Shown one piece after another: positions 24,656 to 33,706 of a DNA stretch of 41,029 nt (positions are counted from its first letter, which is position 1; every line of letters starts with the position of its first letter). Source of the stretch: an uncultured Clostridia bacterium (GTDB lineage Bacteria; Bacillota; Clostridia; Oscillospirales; Ruminococcaceae); contig CANQWC010000019.1 in the NCBI GenBank assembly GCA_947627455.1, positions 1 through 41,029 on the forward strand, in the 5' to 3' direction. Under the pieces are notes generated by a model that saw only the letters and a list, made by a program, of their open reading frames with translations, was not told where the DNA came from and did not search any database. A program made the position numbers and the translations under genes.

Positions 24656-26413
24656 TTATATTTCCTCGACATTAAACGCCGACAGAAGCTTTTCATGGAT
24701 ATTGCAGATGCCCTCGGGCTTCTCAATCTTCGGTGAGCGCTCGTCCAAAAGCCATGTCTTTGCGTAATGCGTGTCGCTTATCTTGAACATCGGAGGCTCT
24801 TCCAGCGTGTCGATTCTCAGGCAATAGGGGTTTCTCGGCGCAAAGGCGTCGCCCGTGATCTGGTTATAGAGCGACGGCGGCGTGCCCGTTATCGAATAGA
24901 GCTTTGTGTTCTTCTGCGCAAGCTGAGGCAGCGAGCTCAGAAGCGCCCATGTGTAGGGGTGCCTCGGGTCATAGAATACCTCTTCAACGGTGCCGAGCTC
25001 AACGACCTGACCCGCATAGAGAACCGCAACCCTGTCGGCGATGTTTGCGACAACGCCGAGGTCGTGGGTGATGAACACGGTGGTATAGTTGAATTCCTTC
25101 TGAAGGTCCTTGATGAGCTGAAGTATCTGCGCCTGAATGGTAACGTCAAGCGCGGTGGTGGGCTCGTCGCAGATGAGTATCTTCGGCTGACATGAGAGGG
25201 CTATCGCGATAACGATCCTCTGTCTCATACCGCCCGAATACTGGAACGGATAGTCGTCGAATCTGCTCTCGGCCTTGGGTATTCCGACCTTGTGCATAAG
25301 CTCGATAGCGCGGCGGCGCGCCTCGACCTCAGAGCAGCCTTGGTGCTTCATGATGATAGAGGTTATCTGCTTGCCGATGGTTATAATCGGGTTCAGCGAG
25401 GTCATCGGGTCTTGGAAAACGGTTGCAATTCTGCGGCCGCGAATCTGCATCCAGTCCTTCGCGTATTTTACGTTCGCGAGGTTTAAAATGCAGGTTCCGT
25501 GAAGCTTTTCGGGGGTCTCATCAAGATAGCGGACGCGGAAAACAACGTCGTCAAAGACATTGTTTCTGATGTCCTCGTTCGAGAGGTCAACGCCCATCAT
25601 CATTGCTTTCTTGAGGGCTTTCAGCAGCCCGAAGATGAATTTGATTCTTGCGACGATGCCGTAGCGCCCGACCGAAAGATAGATCTCCTTAGCAAGGATC
25701 TCGTTTCTCTTAACGGTCTCGGGGGTGATCTCCGCCTTGATCTTTTCGTTGCGCTTTGCGTGAAGCTCCGCCTTTTTGCGGGCATACTCGGCGGCAAAGG
25801 CGGTATCGGCCTTGGCGGCCAGCTTCTTGGCCTTTGCGAGCTCGTCCTCGCGGCCCCGAAGCTCTTTTATCTTTCTGTCATAGTCCTTGATCTTCGCTGC
25901 GGCGTCCTTGATCTTGTCCTTTTCCTTTGAGGGGTCAAAGGTCTGCTTGAGGTTGAACAGCTCGGTGCGCTCGTGAATAAGGCTGTTGAGCTCGCTCTCT
26001 ACCTTTCCCTTTTCTTCCTCCGAGAGCTCCTCCTTGGCGCGTTTTTCGGCGTCAAGCTCGATCATCTCGCGATATTCCTCAGCGCCGAATTCAAGCTTTG
26101 AATACTCGTTGAGCTTTTTGTGCGAGAAGCCGATGAGCTTTTTCGCGACGGGGTTGAGGCTTACCTTTGTATCGGCAAGCTCATCATCGGAAAAGATTAT
26201 CTGGCCGTCGCTGATAAAGCCGTTGGAATCGAGCATACCCGCAAAGGTCTTTGTGAAGACCGATTTGCCCGAGCCCGACTCGCCGACTATCGCGATGGAT
26301 TCGTTTTCATAGATGTCGAGTGAGATCCCGCGGATAGCGGTGAGAATTCTTCCGCGGACACGGAATTTAACCGACAGGTCCTTGACGGACAGCAATACCT
26401 TTTTGTCTTCCAT
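24656..26413 (-). CDS. oppD: Oligopeptide-type ABC importer ATPase with long coiled-coil insertion
   Basis: First ATPase of the importer. Walker A GESGSGKS is at residues 44-51, but the Q-loop ([11 protein letters not shown]) comes only at about 332. In ordinary OppD that interval is about 55 residues. The insertion (roughly 82-320) is highly charged, with heptad-like helices around 120-230 ([19 protein letters not shown]) and a more hydrophobic helical part at 250-275. Signature SGGMRQR, Walker [21 protein letters not shown] and the C-terminal [14 protein letters not shown] plus PRNPYCLRI (a remnant of the Cys-rich Opp tail) are normal. GGAGG precedes the ATG, and oppC ends 12 nt upstream. 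Confidence 0.88.
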   Translation of the reverse strand: MEDKKVLLSVKDLSVKFRVRGRILTAIRGISLDIYENESIAIVGESGSGKSVFTKTFAGMLDSNGFISDGQIIFSDDELADTKVSLNPVAKKLIGFSHKKLNEYSKLEFGAEEYREMIELDAEKRAKEELSEEEKGKVESELNSLIHERTELFNLKQTFDPSKEKDKIKDAAAKIKDYDRKIKELRGREDELAKAKKLAAKADTAFAAEYARKKAELHAKRNEKIKAEITPETVKRNEILAKEIYLSVGRYGIVARIKFIFGLLKALKKAMMMGVDLSNEDIRNNVFDDVVFRVRYLDETPEKLHGTCILNLANVKYAKDWMQIRGRRIATVFQDPMTSLNPIITIGKQITSIIMKHQGCSEVEARRRAIELMHKVGIPKAESRFDDYPFQYSGGMRQRIVIAIALSCQPKILICDEPTTALDVTIQAQILQLIKDLQKEFNYTTVFITHDLGVVANIADRVAVLYAGQVVELGTVEEVFYDPRHPYTWALLSSLPQLAQKNTKLYSITGTPPSLYNQITGDAFAPRNPYCLRIDTLEEPPMFKISDTHYAKTWLLDERSPKIEKPEGICNIHEKLLSAFNVEEI

Positions 26414-26425
26414 TACTGTCCCTCC

Positions 26426-27409
26426 TTACATATGCGTTCTCGGGTCTGAGGCATCGCCGAGGTTCTGGCCGACCACATAAAGAACGACAGTGATTATAGA
26501 GGCTATCGCGACAGGGCTCCAGAATTCCATTTCCCAGCCCGGGGTGACCATCGCGGGCTCAGCCGAATAGATAAGGCGGCCGAGCGACATCTCGCTCATG
26601 CCCATGCCGATGTAGGCGAGGAATACCTCGTAAGAGATATAGCTCGGAAGCTCGGTCGCGAGCATCGTGACTATAACCGAGGTCATGAACGGGAGGATAT
26701 TTTTAAGAGCGATTTTTACGGTCGAAGTGCCGAGGCAGCGGCTCGCAAGGTTATACTCGCGGTCGCGGATAATGATGACCTGGGTTCTGATGAAGTAGGC
26801 TATGCCGAGCCAGCCGATTATCGTCATCGCAAAAACCATCGTCCAGAAGCTCGGGGTAAAGAGCATCGCCATGACCGAGATGATGAGGATCAGCGGCACG
26901 TTGCCGACGATGTTATAGACCTCGGTCATGAAGATATCGACCTTTTTGGAGAAGCCCCAGATGGCGCCGATGAAAACGCCGACGGTCATGTTTATCGCGG
27001 CGCAGATGAACGCCAGCGAGATCGAGATTCTCGAGCCGTACCAGATCGAGTCAAAGGTCGATTCGCCCGAAGCGCCCGCGCCCAAGATCCAGTGAATGTT
27101 CTTTCCGAACATATTCATGGCTTCGGCAGGAGAGAGGTGCTTTGATTCGGGGTTCATCAGGTTGATGAACGGGTTGACCTCGGAATCATAATGGATAATT
27201 GTCGGATAGACGTAAGCAAAGATGATTATGAACAGGAACAGTGCAAGAATGATAATGTTGATCCTATGGTGGAAGAACACCCTGAACACCGAGCGCCAGT
27301 AGGAATAGCGCGGCGCGGTGATCTTCTCGGATTCGAGTTCGTTGTGGTCGACGGGCGCGAAGAGCTCCTCATCGGTCATGTTGTACTTGATATTAAGTTC
27401 TTTATCCAT
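26426..27409 (-). CDS. oppC: Oligopeptide-type ABC importer permease C
   Basis: Inner-membrane permease of the DppC/OppC family, 327 residues, close to the normal length. A cytoplasmic N-terminal segment precedes the first helix (INIIILALFLFIIIFAYVYP). The coupling motif with conserved EAA-type Gly is REYNLASRCLGTSTVKIALKNILP. The end is the typical SPVAIASIITVVLYVVGQNLGDASDPR. The ribosome binding site GAGGTG overlaps the oppB stop codon, with 6 nt between genes, so coupling is tight. Confidence 0.92.
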   Translation of the reverse strand: MDKELNIKYNMTDEELFAPVDHNELESEKITAPRYSYWRSVFRVFFHHRINIIILALFLFIIIFAYVYPTIIHYDSEVNPFINLMNPESKHLSPAEAMNMFGKNIHWILGAGASGESTFDSIWYGSRISISLAFICAAINMTVGVFIGAIWGFSKKVDIFMTEVYNIVGNVPLILIISVMAMLFTPSFWTMVFAMTIIGWLGIAYFIRTQVIIIRDREYNLASRCLGTSTVKIALKNILPFMTSVIVTMLATELPSYISYEVFLAYIGMGMSEMSLGRLIYSAEPAMVTPGWEMEFWSPVAIASIITVVLYVVGQNLGDASDPRTHM

Positions 27410-27415
27410 TATTTG

Positions 27416-29008
27416 TCACCTCGCTTTATCGGTAAAGGAAATTCTCGGGTCGACCATCGACATGAACACGTCGCCGAGGATTATCGAAACGACCGACAGA
27501 ACAGCATAGAACAGTGTCACGCCGACGATAACGCCGTTGTCGTATTTGTTGATGGCTTGGGTGAGCAGGTTACCTGCGCCCGGCACCGAATAAATTCTTT
27601 CGGTGATGATGGCGCCCGTCATCGCAAAGATGACGCTCCCGGGGATTCCGTGTACTATCGGGATAAGTGCGTTTTTCCAGATGTGCTTCGTGAAGATCTC
27701 CATCTCACTAAGGCCGCCCGACCTCGCGAATTTAACGTAGTCCGAGTTCATCTGGTCGATCATGTATCTTCTCATCCACTTCATCAGGTTCGCGATCGAC
27801 GGTAAAGCGAGCGAGACGATCGGGAGGATATACATGAGTTTATCGCCCGAGTCCATATTGAACAGCGTCGGCAGGTGGAACACCGAGCCGCCTATCGCCT
27901 TGAAGAGGAAGATATATGCGAGCGAAGGAACGGCGATTATGAACATTATGTAAACAGTGCCGATCTTGTCGAGGATACCCTCCTTGAATCTTGCCATGAG
28001 AAGGCCGATCGGAAGGCCGAGGATATATGCCATTATGACCGAGAAGATGCCTATTACAAACGAGTAGCCGATCTTTGACATGCCGTTTTTAAAGGTCAGA
28101 ACGTTTGTATAGTCATCGACGAAGCGCTGCCTGTTGATGTCTGTCGCATCGCGAGAGTTCTGAATATAAGTCGCGGTGTGAAGGTCATCGGCGCGGTCCA
28201 AAACATTTCCCGTCGGGAATGTCATCGTCGACAGAACATAAGAGCCCTGGGTCGCGGTCATAGTCGTAAAGACGTCAACTCCGCGGTTTACGGTATATGA
28301 TTCGCCGAGGTTGATCGTCAGGAAATTCTGATGTATAAACGGGAAGCGGCCGTCGAAGTAAAGAAGATATTTGTGAAGAGTGCCGTTGCCCATTATTGCG
28401 GGGGCGAAGACCTTTTCGGTCCCCGTGGGGTTATAGACGGGGTCGCGGAGCGTGAACGTAAGCTTGCGCTCACCGATGTCTATATCGTCCGAAACATGGT
28501 GAATGTTGTCGAACTGGAACATAGTTGTGAAATATTTGATTGCGCGCATGTAGAGCGGAATATCGCGGCTCGCGAACAAAACAGGCTGGCCGCCGTCGCG
28601 AATCTGACCGTTGCGCTTTAAATCGGCATCAAGACGCGTAACGGTATAGCCCTTGGAGTTATAATAGTCGGTGAATTGCTGAATATATTTTGCGGCAAGC
28701 TCCGAGTCCTTTTCGGGGGTGTTGCCGATTTTAGCAACAGAAGCTCTGTCAGCGTCGGTCAGCTCGCCCGACTTGACAAGACTGTTGATATAATCCGAAT
28801 AGGGCACATAGTCCAGATATCCGAACGCCTCGTATCGGGACTGTTCATAGGTTACGCGGTTATTACTTGCGGTATGGTTATAGTTAGGGTCACCAGCGAA
28901 GATCTTGCTTCGGTCAAGAAGCGAGTAGATCAGCACCATGACTATAAGCACAACGCAAATCACGGAGAATAGCCCGTGAAGCAATCGCTTTATGATATAT
29001 TTTCCCAT
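27416..29008 (-). CDS. oppB: Oligopeptide-type ABC importer permease B with very long exterior loop
   Basis: Permease of the OppB/DppB family, but 530 residues instead of about 310. After the first helix (about 12-31) comes a hydrophilic stretch of about 280 residues, expected outside the cell, rich in Tyr and Asp (YEAFGYLDYVPYSDYINSL). The five remaining helices are standard, with coupling loop DYVKFARSGGLSEMEIFTKHIWKNALIP reduced here to its key FARSGGLSE and KNALIP, and the end DPRISF. I choose the ATG at 29008 with GAGGT 9 nt upstream. oppA lies 121 nt before it across a stem-loop. Confidence 0.88.
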   Translation of the reverse strand: MGKYIIKRLLHGLFSVICVVLIVMVLIYSLLDRSKIFAGDPNYNHTASNNRVTYEQSRYEAFGYLDYVPYSDYINSLVKSGELTDADRASVAKIGNTPEKDSELAAKYIQQFTDYYNSKGYTVTRLDADLKRNGQIRDGGQPVLFASRDIPLYMRAIKYFTTMFQFDNIHHVSDDIDIGERKLTFTLRDPVYNPTGTEKVFAPAIMGNGTLHKYLLYFDGRFPFIHQNFLTINLGESYTVNRGVDVFTTMTATQGSYVLSTMTFPTGNVLDRADDLHTATYIQNSRDATDINRQRFVDDYTNVLTFKNGMSKIGYSFVIGIFSVIMAYILGLPIGLLMARFKEGILDKIGTVYIMFIIAVPSLAYIFLFKAIGGSVFHLPTLFNMDSGDKLMYILPIVSLALPSIANLMKWMRRYMIDQMNSDYVKFARSGGLSEMEIFTKHIWKNALIPIVHGIPGSVIFAMTGAIITERIYSVPGAGNLLTQAINKYDNGVIVGVTLFYAVLSVVSIILGDVFMSMVDPRISFTDKAR

Positions 29009-29060
29009 AAATTTCTGACCTCGCAAAGCTTTAAAGATATGATACGCGAATAAATACGCT

Positions 29061-29090
29061 CAAGGGGGTGCGGAAGCCCCCACCCCCTTG
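29061..29090 (-). other. Intercistronic stem-loop between oppA and oppB
   Basis: CAAGGGGGTG and CACCCCCTTG form a perfect 10-bp stem with a 10-nt loop. No T-run follows, so it is more likely an RNA-stabilising or attenuating hairpin that leaves more oppA than oppB message, as expected where binding protein is needed in excess. Confidence 0.65.
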
Positions 29091-29129
29091 TCGTTATTAA
29101 CTTTCTGAACCGATCAGGCTTTCTGAAAA

Positions 29130-31370
29130 TCAGAAGAGACCGATATTCTTGGCCATGTAGCCGTAAGCCTGAATGGTATCGAGATAGGTCTGAGCGTCGC
29201 CGTAGTCAGGGCCCCAACCGGAACCAGTGGAAAGGTCGAAGTTGGCCTCAGCACCGTTGGAGAATCTGTAAGTAGCGCCGTTAAGAGCAGTGCTGTCGGG
29301 GAAGGCGATGAGGTTTACAATAACCTTGCCTTCGAGGGCAGACTCAATGCTCTGCTTAACAACGTTAGCACGGTTGACAGCGATCTCAGCGTCAGTCTCG
29401 TAAGGATAGTCAACGTAGATAGGCTTGTCAGCAGAAACCTCAACGCCCTGCTCAGCAAGCTTCTGGATAGCGATCTCGAGCTGAGCCTTAGCGAAGTCGG
29501 GGTTGTACCAACCGTCGAAGCCGTCGCCCGAAGCGGTATCATCGCTCCAAACCTTGATGGCTACGCCGTCAGCATCAAGCTGAGCCTGCTCGATCTGGCC
29601 GAAGGCAGTACCTGCGGGGAAGGTGGTGGCAGTGCCGTTGATGTCAACAGTGGTCTCAGCAGAGAGGAACTGGAAGGTGCCCGGGACATAAGAGTTACGG
29701 ATGCTGTTGTACTTAAGCTCTTCGCCAACGGAGCAAGCGTTGTAAGAAGCGCGGTCAAAGGCGGTGAGGACAGCAAGACGGAATTCCTCAAGAGCCATAG
29801 CCTGCTTGGTGCGAAGCTGCTCTTCTTCGGTCTTAGGAGATACGCCCATGGTAGGATCGTCGTAGTTTGCCCAAGTTCCGCGGTTGACGTTCATCCAGCC
29901 GCAGTAGGTGGTGCCTGAGCCGTCGGAAACGTAAGCATACTTTTCAAAGACAGTCTCGGTGTCGCCGTCGAGTACATCGACCTTGGCGCTCTCGAGGTTA
30001 GGACCGGAGATACCGGCACCGGAGATAGCGCCGGACTTGGCCTCTTCGTAAGAACGGGTTACATCAGAACCGTCGTTGTAGGTGTAAACAAGGTTGTGAA
30101 CGTTGATGGAATCAGGATTCCAGTAAGTCGGGTTAGCGGTGTAGCTGGTGATGTTCTTTTCGGTGAAGTTGGTGATGAGGTAAGGACCGCAGTAAGCAAT
30201 GTTAGCAGGGGTCTTGCCGTAGTCACCGGGGGTGTACTCTTCGCCCTCGGCGCTGAAAGTACCGCCCTGAGATCTGTAGAAGTCACGGTTCAGAGGAGCG
30301 AAGCAAGCATAGCCGAGCATGGTGGTGAAGGGCGGGAAGGGAGCAACGAGAGTATACTGAAGAGTATAGTCATCGATAGCCTTTACGCCAACCTCGTCAA
30401 AGGTAGCGGTACCGTTGAGGAAGTCGTCGAAGCCGACAAGGCCGCAGCCGTCGGATACGCTGAGGAGGTAGCCGAGGGCGTCAGCGTTGTCGAGAAGGTG
30501 CTCAACAGAAGCAACCCAGTCGTCAGCGGTAACTTCGCCGATCTCGGAACCCTGCTGGTCGACCCACTTTACACCCTTGCGGATGTGGAAGGTGTAGGTA
30601 AGACCGTCGTCAGAAACCTCATAGCTCTCGGCGAGGCCGGGCTGCTGAATGCCCTTGGCGTCGTATTCGAGGAGGTTGTCATAAGTACCCGCAATGAACA
30701 TGGAGTCAGAGGTGTAGGAGGTTGCGATGGTATCCCAGATGTTGATCTCATAACCGTTGGTTAAAGTGTAGGTGTCAGAGAAGGTGTAGCCCTTGCCCGT
30801 GAGGTATTCCTTGGCAGCTGCGCGGTAGGCGTCAGCGCTCTCAGCGTTAGACCACATGGTAAGAAGCTCGGCGCGGTCAGCAGCGGAGATGAGCTCGTTG
30901 GTAACGAGACAGGTGTGATAGCGGTATTCATCAAGGCCCCAGAGAGTGGTTGCTGCGTTGGTACGGGGAACAACGCGGGTCATAGCGTAGTTACCGCCCT
31001 GCGTCTGAATAGGAAGGAAAGCGCCGCTCTCGAGGAGCTTGGCCTCAGCAAGAGCCATCTTGGCCATGCGAAGGTCGCCTGTCTCTTCCTTTGCAGAAGC
31101 GTAGGACTCGGCGTAATCGCCAAGAGCATAGTCATAAATGATTTCGTCTGCTTCTTCCTTGTCCATATCTGCCAGAGCAGTGAAGTCAAGGTAATCAGCG
31201 GTGGTTTCGGCGCTGTCATCAGGTGTATCGACAGCATCGTCACCGTCGTCAGGTGTGTCAACTACTTCGTTGCCGTCGTTGTTGTCGGGCGCGGGAGTAG
31301 GATTGTCGCCGCAAGCTACAAGGCTGAAGAGCATAACCATAGCAAGCAGCAGTGCTAAGAACTTTTTCAT
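29130..31370 (-). CDS. oppA: Family 5 (oligopeptide-type) solute-binding lipoprotein with permuted layout
   Basis: Captures peptides or another oligomer outside the cell for the OppBCDF importer. Lipoprotein signal with lipobox LVAC (Cys20), then an acidic linker containing two VDTPDDG repeats (21-57). Residues 80-165 (RMAKMALAEAKLLESGAFLP, then GGNYAMTRVVP) look like the segment that normally ends such proteins. The usual N-terminal blocks start only at about 200 (TYDNLLEYDAKG, QPGLAESYEVSDDGLTYTFH), and the chain stops at 746 right after GWGPDYGDAQTYLD, which is usually followed by another 100 or more residues. So the C-terminal part seems moved to the N-terminus. The ATG at 31370 has GGAGG 10 nt upstream. 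It has its own promoter as first gene of the operon. Confidence 0.85.
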   Translation of the reverse strand: MKKFLALLLAMVMLFSLVACGDNPTPAPDNNDGNEVVDTPDDGDDAVDTPDDSAETTADYLDFTALADMDKEEADEIIYDYALGDYAESYASAKEETGDLRMAKMALAEAKLLESGAFLPIQTQGGNYAMTRVVPRTNAATTLWGLDEYRYHTCLVTNELISAADRAELLTMWSNAESADAYRAAAKEYLTGKGYTFSDTYTLTNGYEINIWDTIATSYTSDSMFIAGTYDNLLEYDAKGIQQPGLAESYEVSDDGLTYTFHIRKGVKWVDQQGSEIGEVTADDWVASVEHLLDNADALGYLLSVSDGCGLVGFDDFLNGTATFDEVGVKAIDDYTLQYTLVAPFPPFTTMLGYACFAPLNRDFYRSQGGTFSAEGEEYTPGDYGKTPANIAYCGPYLITNFTEKNITSYTANPTYWNPDSINVHNLVYTYNDGSDVTRSYEEAKSGAISGAGISGPNLESAKVDVLDGDTETVFEKYAYVSDGSGTTYCGWMNVNRGTWANYDDPTMGVSPKTEEEQLRTKQAMALEEFRLAVLTAFDRASYNACSVGEELKYNSIRNSYVPGTFQFLSAETTVDINGTATTFPAGTAFGQIEQAQLDADGVAIKVWSDDTASGDGFDGWYNPDFAKAQLEIAIQKLAEQGVEVSADKPIYVDYPYETDAEIAVNRANVVKQSIESALEGKVIVNLIAFPDSTALNGATYRFSNGAEANFDLSTGSGWGPDYGDAQTYLDTIQAYGYMAKNIGLF

Positions 31371-31467
31371 TAAAAATTTGCCTCCTTTAAGGATTACGGA
31401 ATTTAACCGCATGTGTGCGCTTTCAATTCGGCCGCATACTTCTCGGTCATCATAAAAGCTTACATGC

Positions 31468-31497
31468 ATAATAATACAACCGATGAACTTTTGTCAA
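31468..31497 (-). promoter_or_regulatory. Promoter of the opp operon
   Basis: TTGACA (31492-31497) with TATTAT either 18 bp (31468-31473) or 15 bp (31471-31476) downstream on the minus strand. The 18-bp choice is more likely. The leader to the oppA start is about 95 nt. The rest of the divergent gap, 31498-31831, holds no gene or repeat I recognise. Confidence 0.6.
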
Positions 31498-31831
31498 TAG
31501 CTTTTTCGCGATTTCGGAGTTTTGCACTGTTTTTTCGCCTCACACCCCCCGCGTAAACAGCAAATTCAATAATAACTTTGTCGGCGATTAGGCAAAAGTA
31601 ACCAAATCGCGCGGGCGGCGATAAAATTCTCGGGCTCAAAATCGGCTTCAGGGCGATTTCGCTTCACCGAAATAAATCCCCGCCCGAACGCCTCACAAAA
31701 ACATGCGTCCGCCGTATGCGTTCAGCTTATCCGTGTTATACCTTAAATATGCATATTATACAGCGATTATCCGCATAATTCGGCATAGTTTGTCTTTAAA
31801 GCGAAAACGCGCAAAATCTTGAAAAATACTA

Positions 31832-31860
31832 TTGCAAAATAAAAAGAGTTCTGCTATAAT
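31832..31860 (+). promoter_or_regulatory. Promoter of the ABC exporter pair
   Basis: TTGCAA (31832-31837), 17 bp, then TATAAT (31855-31860) preceded by TGC (extended -10). Confidence 0.72.
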
Positions 31861-31909
31861 GTTTTGGCATGATTTTAACGGCTCAGAAAAATAACGGAAG
31901 GAGATTCTT

Positions 31910-33706
31910 GTGTCACCCCTCGGATTTTTGATGTCATACATAAAAAGGCACAAATGGAGCTATATCGCGGGAATAATCACCCTCTTCGCGGTCGACTTCG
32001 CAAACCTCTTCATTCCCCAAGTCACGGGCGAGGTCACCGACGGCCTTGCCGAGCGCACAATGGGAATGGACGGCGTCATGATCTGCGTGCTGAAAATTCT
32101 CGGGCTGGGGCTCGTCCTCGCGATCGGAAGATTCTTGTGGCGATATTTCCTCTTCGGCTCGGCGAGGTCTGTCGAAAAGGAGATCCGCGACGACATGTTC
32201 GCCCACCTCGAGGAGATGAGCGTCGAATACTACAACTCTCACAAAACGGGCGACCTAATGACCCGCTTCACCTCAGACCTCAACTCGGTGCGAATGTCCA
32301 TCGGCCCTGCGATAATAAGCATTTTCGACGCGACCGTCATGGCGGTGATGGTGATAATTCAGATGATGGTCTACGTCGACGTCAAGCTCACGCTGATGAC
32401 CCTTGTGCCGATGCTTATTATAATGGTAGGCGAGATCTACTACGGCAAAATAATGCACAAGCGCTATAAAGCGAGGCAGGAGGCCGTCTCCGACCTCACC
32501 GACTTCGTTCAGGAGAGCTTTTCGGGAATCAGGGTCATAAAAGCCTTTGTCCGCGAGAGGCACCAGCTCCGCGAATTCCTGAAATCCAATCAGAACGCGA
32601 TGGACAAGAACCTCAACATCGTGAGGCTTCAGGCGGTAATCACCCCTCTTCTTGATGTCATCATCGGCACAAGCAGCCTTATTACGCTCATCTACGGCGG
32701 ATATCTCGCCCTTATCGGAAGCATCACCCTCGGGCGGTTCGTCGCTTTTCACCAGTATGTCAACATGCTCGTCTGGCCGATGATAGCCTGCGGCGACGCA
32801 ATAAACATGTTCTCTCAGGGATTCGCCTCGGCAAGAAGAATTCAGGAGGTCTTTGCCGAAAAGCCCGAGATCGCCGACGGTGAAAAAGCAGTCCCCGTCC
32901 CCTCGCTCAAGGGAAATATCACCTTTAACCACCTGACCTTCATTCACAAGGGCATGAGCGAGCCCACCCTCAAAGATATCTGCCTCGACGTCCCCGCGGG
33001 CACAACCCTCGCGATAATCGGCAGAACGGGCAACGGAAAATCCACCCTCGTGAACCTGCTGCTCCACCTCTATAACACCAAAGAGGGCATGATACTTCTT
33101 GACGGCAGGGATATAAACTCAATACCTCTCCACGACCTTCGCGAGAACATCGCCTATGTGCCGCAGGACAACTTCCTGTTCTCCGACACCCTTGCCGCGA
33201 ACATCGCTTTCGGAGCCCACGGCGAGGACATGGAAAAAATCGTCGCCGCCTCTCAGCTCGCCTGTATCCATGACAACATCGCGGCTTTCCCCGAGGGCTA
33301 TAAAACCGTCGTCGGTGAGCGCGGCGTGACCCTTTCGGGCGGCCAGAAACAGCGAAGCTCAATCGCGAGGGCGCTGATAAAAGACGCGCCTATCCTGATT
33401 CTCGACGACGCCCTTTCGGCGGTCGACACCGACACCGAGGAGCATATCCTCAAAAACCTCAAAGAAAACCGCGCGGGAAAGACTACCATTATAATAGCTC
33501 ACCGCGTTTCAACGATTCAGAACGCCGATGTAATCATGGTTCTTGAAGACGGCTCAGCCGCAGAGATCGGCAGCCACAAAGAGCTGATGGAAAAGGGCGG
33601 CATCTACCGCGAAATGTTTGAAAAACAGCAGCTTGAAGCCGAGATCGGCGAGCAAAAGGCCGCTATTCAGCGCGACATCGAGCAGGCAAAGGGGGCGGCG
33701 CTATGA
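31910..33706 (+). CDS. Heterodimeric ABC exporter subunit with degenerate ATPase site
   Basis: Membrane half-transporter for drugs, lipids or peptides. 598 residues: six-helix domain (to about 310) then ABC domain with Walker A GRTGNGKST, Q-loop YVPQDNFLFSD, signature LSGGQKQR and H-loop IAHRVST. The residue after Walker B is Asp500 (LILDDALSAVD) instead of the catalytic Glu, the known hallmark of the BmrC-like member of heterodimeric exporters. Start is GTG at 31910 with GGAG 7 nt upstream. The stop overlaps the ATG of the next gene by 4 nt (ATGA), so the two subunits are translationally coupled. Substrate unknown. Confidence 0.88.
   Translation: MSPLGFLMSYIKRHKWSYIAGIITLFAVDFANLFIPQVTGEVTDGLAERTMGMDGVMICVLKILGLGLVLAIGRFLWRYFLFGSARSVEKEIRDDMFAHLEEMSVEYYNSHKTGDLMTRFTSDLNSVRMSIGPAIISIFDATVMAVMVIIQMMVYVDVKLTLMTLVPMLIIMVGEIYYGKIMHKRYKARQEAVSDLTDFVQESFSGIRVIKAFVRERHQLREFLKSNQNAMDKNLNIVRLQAVITPLLDVIIGTSSLITLIYGGYLALIGSITLGRFVAFHQYVNMLVWPMIACGDAINMFSQGFASARRIQEVFAEKPEIADGEKAVPVPSLKGNITFNHLTFIHKGMSEPTLKDICLDVPAGTTLAIIGRTGNGKSTLVNLLLHLYNTKEGMILLDGRDINSIPLHDLRENIAYVPQDNFLFSDTLAANIAFGAHGEDMEKIVAASQLACIHDNIAAFPEGYKTVVGERGVTLSGGQKQRSSIARALIKDAPILILDDALSAVDTDTEEHILKNLKENRAGKTTIIIAHRVSTIQNADVIMVLEDGSAAEIGSHKELMEKGGIYREMFEKQQLEAEIGEQKAAIQRDIEQAKGAAL

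Noticed and set aside
31498-31831. Hidden gene or pseudogene in the gap between opp and exporter promoters
   Set aside because: No frame with a start signal or recognisable motif; nothing beyond the two promoters at its edges can be supported.
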